Of a DNA stretch of 7,862 nucleotides, positions 5,351 to 7,862 are shown in pieces (within the stretch, counting starts at the first letter, position 1; each line of letters begins with the position of its first letter). Position numbers and translations under genes: made by a program. The notes under the pieces were generated by a model. That model was not told the DNA's origin. It did no database searches and saw only the letters and a list, made by a program, of their open reading frames with translations. The stretch is taken from positions 1 to 7,862 of the forward strand of contig CALFPN010000165.1 of the NCBI GenBank assembly GCA_937919015.1, read 5' to 3'. The DNA comes from an uncultured Clostridia bacterium (GTDB lineage Bacteria; Bacillota; Clostridia; Lachnospirales; Anaerotignaceae).

Positions 5351-6845
5351 AATACTCCTTCAAAGCCAATCTGTCTATCTTTCCGTTCAAAGTCTGGGGC
5401 ATTTTTTCCAATTTCATCATCACATTGGGGAACATATATTTCGGAACTTTATCACGGAGTTTTTTCAGGATATACGCTTGTGTGGCATCTTCGCCGCCGC
5501 AGTAGAACAGCAGGATGCGCTGTGTTTCATTATCATAAAGGCATACGCCGCTGTCAATGACATCGATAGAGTTGATGGCGGTTTCGATCTCGCCCAGTTC
5601 GATGCGATGTCCCATGTGTTTGATCTGATGATCTTTTCTTGCCAGGAAAATAATTTCCCCGCGGTCATTATATTTTGCAATATCCCCTGTTTTATAAATC
5701 TTTTCAGGATAATAGGGATTTAAAGGATTCTGAATGAAAGCTTCCGCCGTTTTTTCAGGATTATTGTAATACCCCAGAGCCAGACATCTGCCGCGGACAC
5801 AAAGCTCCCCGCTTTCCCCCGCTTCCGCCAGTCTGTCGCCATTGAGGATGAATACATCCGTATTTCTGCAGCCATAGCCGATGGGCAGGGGTTCATCGTC
5901 GGCAAAGTCTCTGTCCACGATATAATAGGTACAGTCTACGGTCGTTTCTGTAGGGCCATAGATATTTGCGAACATGGCATCGGGATATTTTGCTTTCCAC
6001 ATATTGAACTGCTTGGTAGGCATGGCCTCACCGCAGAACATAATCTTTTTCAAATAGGAAGGCCGGAAACCATCCAGTGCCCCTGTATTCACCACAATAC
6101 ACAGAGCGGAAGGCACCCAGTCGATATAGTTGATTTTCTTTTCTTCCAGATATTCCAGCAGTTTTTTCGGGAAAGAAAACAGCATCTTTGGAATGATCTC
6201 CATCTGTGCCCCCGTTTTCAGCACTGCATAAATATCCTTTACAGAGGAATCGAAGTAAAAAGGTGCCTGATTGCCAATGATCTCTTTCTCCGTAATATCA
6301 AAGGCTTCTGTATACCATTCTGTCAGGTTTACCACCGCCTGATGGCTGATGACAACCCCCTTGGGCACGCCGGTAGAACCGGAGGTAAACAGGGCATACA
6401 GAGGATCTGTATCGATGGTTTTCATTCTGATTTTTCTCAGGATATCTTCGTCGATTTCCGTTTCAATGATTTCTTCCAGAACAACGATTTCCCCTCCGTA
6501 ACCAAGGCCATCTGCCACTTTTCTGCTTTTCTCATCAATGACCATCACACCGGGATTCAGTGTGTGCAGGATGGAAAGCACACGTTCCTTTGGCATCGTC
6601 ACATCAATGGGTGTATAAAAATTGCCGCTGTAGACCGCCCCCAGAAAGGCCGCCACGGAAACAGGCGTTTTCTGCATCATCACCGCAACGGGACATTTGC
6701 CGAAACGGGTGAGATATGTGCCGATCCGCTTTGCCGTATCCTCCAGTTCTGCGAAAGTGATCTCCCCTTCTTTGGCGGAAAAGGCGATTTTATCGGGCAG
6801 ACGTTCTGCCGTTTTTTCCAGATATTCCAGTATATTTCTTATCAT
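5325..6845 (-). CDS. DltA-like amino acid:carrier protein ligase (AMP-forming)
   Basis: This 506-residue adenylating enzyme has DltA length (about 500) and the full core motif set: A3 P-loop LFTSGSTGVPKGVVISH (152-168), A4 FYFDSSVKDIY (197-206), A5 NIYGPTETT (294-302), A7 YKTGD (384-388), A8 RKDHQIKHMGHRIELGEIE (403-421) and the catalytic lysine of NGKID (Lys489). Asp199 is at the position that holds the substrate amino group in this family. MFCGE carries Cys271, matching the DltA cysteine linked to D-alanine preference. It should make aminoacyl-AMP from ATP and load the carrier protein encoded two genes downstream, in the cytosol. It is the first operon gene, with GAGGG seven bases before the ATG. 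A D-alanine substrate is the best guess; glycine or another small amino acid is possible. Confidence 0.9.
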   Translation of the reverse strand: MIRNILEYLEKTAERLPDKIAFSAKEGEITFAELEDTAKRIGTYLTRFGKCPVAVMMQKTPVSVAAFLGAVYSGNFYTPIDVTMPKERVLSILHTLNPGVMVIDEKSRKVADGLGYGGEIVVLEEIIETEIDEDILRKIRMKTIDTDPLYALFTSGSTGVPKGVVISHQAVVNLTEWYTEAFDITEKEIIGNQAPFYFDSSVKDIYAVLKTGAQMEIIPKMLFSFPKKLLEYLEEKKINYIDWVPSALCIVVNTGALDGFRPSYLKKIMFCGEAMPTKQFNMWKAKYPDAMFANIYGPTETTVDCTYYIVDRDFADDEPLPIGYGCRNTDVFILNGDRLAEAGESGELCVRGRCLALGYYNNPEKTAEAFIQNPLNPYYPEKIYKTGDIAKYNDRGEIIFLARKDHQIKHMGHRIELGEIETAINSIDVIDSGVCLYDNETQRILLFYCGGEDATQAYILKKLRDKVPKYMFPNVMMKLEKMPQTLNGKIDRLALKEYYDKDGKNA

Positions 6846-6852
6846 TAAAAAT

Positions 6853-6857
6853 CCCTC
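6853..6857 (-). promoter_or_regulatory. Shine-Dalgarno site of the operon's first gene
   Basis: GAGGG on the minus strand sits seven bases before ATG 6845 and fixes that start; there is no other ATG in frame upstream. Confidence 0.7.
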
Positions 6858-6886
6858 GATTTTTCTTTATTTCATAAACCTTATTG

Positions 6887-6915
6887 AGTATAGCATTTGG
6901 CTCTTTTTTCGTCAA
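6887..6915 (-). promoter_or_regulatory. SigA-type promoter of the acylation operon
   Basis: On the minus strand TTGACG (6910-6915) and TATACT (6887-6892) are separated by exactly 17 bases, close to the SigA consensus. The start site should be near 6880, giving a leader of about 35 nt. No operator repeat overlaps it apart from the AAACGAG/CTCGTTT hairpin (6924-6941) just upstream of the -35. Confidence 0.85.
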
Positions 6916-6923
6916 GAATGATG

Positions 6924-6941
6924 AAACGAGGCTACTCGTTT
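6924..6941. repeat. 7-bp inverted repeat upstream of the operon promoter
   Basis: AAACGAG and CTCGTTT flank a four-base loop (GCTA). It begins nine bases upstream of the -35. It could be a regulator site, or on the plus strand a weak terminator since TTTTGT follows the stem. No evidence favours either. Confidence 0.4.
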
Positions 6942-6974
6942 TGTCCGGAGGGCGTACGCAGGAGCACCGACCAT

Positions 6975-7014
6975 AAAGAGAAAAGTCCTCCTATACGGGG
7001 ATATAGGAGGACTT
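6975..7014 (-). terminator. Strong intrinsic terminator of the non-coding RNA
   Basis: AAGTCCTCCTATA (6983-6995) and TATAGGAGGACTT (7002-7014) form a perfect 13-bp stem with a six-base loop. Reading the minus strand it is followed by TTCTCTTT, a fair U-tract. On the plus strand the run after it is weaker, so the minus strand is the likely direction. The arms hold GGAGG and CCTCC, which resemble Shine-Dalgarno and anti-Shine-Dalgarno sequences. Confidence 0.75.
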
Positions 7015-7206
7015 CTTCATGGTTGTATCATCATTGCTCTGTCTCTCGCATGGTCAATGGTAAGACTTTGCATAATAATACCTAGGCAACGGACTTCGCT
7101 GCGTTTTGAGAAGCGATTTGGAGCAAACTCCATAAAGCACCAATGCAGCGAAGGGTTAGTGGTTTTCATTGCATCAGCAATAAAAAACTTACCTAAATTC
7201 ATTTAT
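6975..7206 (-). ncRNA. Probable structured non-coding RNA (about 230 nt), class unknown
   Basis: A promoter (AGTATA at 7213-7218 and AAACAA at 7236-7241 on the plus strand) and an intrinsic terminator bracket this stretch, which holds no convincing gene: its only open frame (61 codons) lacks a ribosome site and protein-like composition. The RNA folds well. Visible pairings in plus-strand coordinates are ATTGC/GCAAT (7168-7172 with 7177-7181), a 9-bp stem CTTCGCTGC/GCAGCGAAG (7094-7102 with 7145-7153) enclosing GGAG/CTCC (7120-7123 with 7128-7131), GGTAAG/CTTACC (7059-7064 with 7188-7193) closing the domain, and CATTG/CAATG (7032-7036 with 7055-7059) near the 3' end. It points the same way as the acylation operon, so it could also be a leader for it. 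It lacks the long rod of 6S RNA and the marks of SRP, RNase P, tmRNA or T-box RNA. I do not recognise the family. Confidence 0.6.
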
Positions 7207-7212
7207 TCCAAT

Positions 7213-7241
7213 AGTATAGCACAACCAAAAGAATAAAACAA
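7213..7241 (-). promoter_or_regulatory. SigA-type promoter of the non-coding RNA
   Basis: The minus strand reads TTGTTT (7236-7241), 17 bases, TATACT (7213-7218). The -10 is identical to that of the acylation operon; the -35 keeps TTG. Start near 7206. It is divergent from the promoter of the deacylase gene, with 24 bases between the two -35 boxes. Confidence 0.65.
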
Positions 7242-7265
7242 TATCCTCAAAAATCTTTTCTTCCC

Positions 7266-7294
7266 TTGCATAATTCCTACTTTTCTGATATGCT
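7266..7294 (+). promoter_or_regulatory. SigA-type promoter of the YbaK/EbsC gene
   Basis: TTGCAT (7266-7271) and TATGCT (7289-7294) are 17 bases apart. A start near 7301 gives an AT-rich leader of about 64 nt, in which I see no strong structure, ending in the AGGAGAGG ribosome site. Confidence 0.6.
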
Positions 7295-7364
7295 GTATAA
7301 AAAATCATATATAACCATTTTTTATCAAAAAGAAACAAAAGCAACAAGAGGAGAGGTAACACCA

Positions 7365-7844
7365 ATGTCTATCGAAAAAGTACGCGCATATCTGAAAGAT
7401 ATGAACTGCCCCAAAGAACCCATCGAATTTTCTCAGTCCAGCGCAACAGTGGAACTGGCTGCGGAAGCCGCAGGCGTAATTCCTGCCCGTATTACAAAAA
7501 CACTGTGCCTGATGAGCAAAGAAGGCCCTATGGTCATCTGTGTTGCAGGTGATACAAAAATCGACAACCGCAAATTCAAAGATAAATTCGGCCTGAAAGC
7601 AAAAATGCTGTCCCCTGAAGAAACTCTGGAAGCAACAGGTCATGCAGTCGGCGGTGTTTGCCCCTTTGATCTGCCCGAAGGCACAAAAGCTTATGCAGAT
7701 ATTTCCATGCAGCGTTTTGAAACCGTATTCCCCGCCGCAGGCACAAGCAATTCCGCTGTGGAACTGACCTGCGACGAACTTTTCCAGTACGGCAAATGCG
7801 TAGAATGGGTAGACATCTGCAAGGGCTGGAATGACGAAGCTTGA
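7365..7844 (+). CDS. YbaK/EbsC-family aminoacyl-tRNA deacylase
   Basis: This 159-residue protein starts at ATG 7365, after AGAGGAGAGG; an upstream in-frame ATG at 7266 lies inside the promoter and is rejected. It has the YbaK/ProX layout: the conserved lysine in ARITKTLCL (Lys45), strands VICVAGDTKID (58-68), the GHAVGGVCPF loop (92-101) and a C-terminal FPAAGTSNSAVELT strand pair. Length agrees with stand-alone family members. They hydrolyse mischarged tRNA in the cytosol, classically Cys-tRNA(Pro) or Ala-tRNA(Pro); the exact substrate cannot be told from the sequence. It stands alone with its own promoter and lies divergent from the non-coding RNA. A link with the acylation operon is not supported. 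The window ends 18 bases after its stop, with no terminator visible yet. Confidence 0.93.
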   Translation: MSIEKVRAYLKDMNCPKEPIEFSQSSATVELAAEAAGVIPARITKTLCLMSKEGPMVICVAGDTKIDNRKFKDKFGLKAKMLSPEETLEATGHAVGGVCPFDLPEGTKAYADISMQRFETVFPAAGTSNSAVELTCDELFQYGKCVEWVDICKGWNDEA

Positions 7845-7862
7845 TTTTCAGGCAAGTTTAAA

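Noticed and set aside
7017..7202. A 61-codon minus-strand frame beginning MNLGKFF
   Set aside because: It has no Shine-Dalgarno site, starts a few bases after the predicted transcript start, and its sequence is better explained by RNA stems.
6975..7206. 6S RNA, SRP RNA, RNase P RNA or T-box as identity of the RNA
   Set aside because: There is no long end-to-end rod, no GGAAGCA-type SRP loop, no RNase P core motifs and no T-box AGGGTGGNACC element.
1..7862. CRISPR array, tRNA or rRNA genes, insertion sequence
   Set aside because: I found no spaced direct repeats, no cloverleaf with a T-arm GGTTCRA core, no rRNA-like stretch and no transposase.

Overview
This window appears to come from a low-to-mid GC member of the Bacillota, most likely a clostridial anaerobe of the Lachnospirales type. 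Its Shine-Dalgarno sites are purine-rich (AAGGAG, AGGAGAGG), its promoters read as SigA-type TTGACG/TATACT, it uses intrinsic U-tract terminators, it encodes a prolipoprotein, and it carries a dlt-like surface-acylation operon. The genus cannot be named from the sequence.

Layout. (1) Bases 1-811, minus: a clearly AT-richer reading frame, cut by the window edge, encoding a Thr/Asn/Asp-rich protein that resembles a parallel beta-helix surface protein. Its first 100 or so bases overlap a different, out-of-frame start (ATG at 792) encoding a membrane-anchor-like segment. The two frames meet at an A7 tract beside a short inverted repeat, so this is either a frameshift or slippage site or a recombination/assembly junction. 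(2) Bases 982-1497, plus: a small lipoprotein of unknown function. (3) Bases 1498-1633: a bidirectional terminator followed by three more stem-loops, in the convergent gap. (4) Bases 6845-1630, minus: a five-gene operon behind one strong SigA-type promoter, in transcription order DltA-like ligase, GNAT acetyltransferase, acyl carrier protein, MBOAT O-acyltransferase, membrane-anchored SGNH/DltD-like protein. (5) Bases about 7206-6975, minus: a probable structured non-coding RNA with its own promoter and a 13-bp-stem terminator. (6) Bases 7365-7844, plus: a YbaK/EbsC-type aminoacyl-tRNA deacylase, transcribed divergently from the RNA.

How the operon should work. The ligase adenylates an amino acid (D-alanine is the best guess from DltA-like pocket residues) and loads it on the phosphopantetheine arm of the carrier protein. 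The MBOAT takes the acyl group from the carrier at the membrane, and the extracytoplasmic SGNH protein finishes transfer to an envelope polymer. There is no room for a separate DltX microprotein. Instead the MBOAT itself ends in FIYRGF, which fits the DltX-type C-terminal FxYxxF acyl-tyrosine motif, so the relay residue seems to be built into the MBOAT. The GNAT between ligase and carrier is not part of canonical dlt operons and is the main unknown: it may alter the loaded group, making this a variant surface-decoration system.
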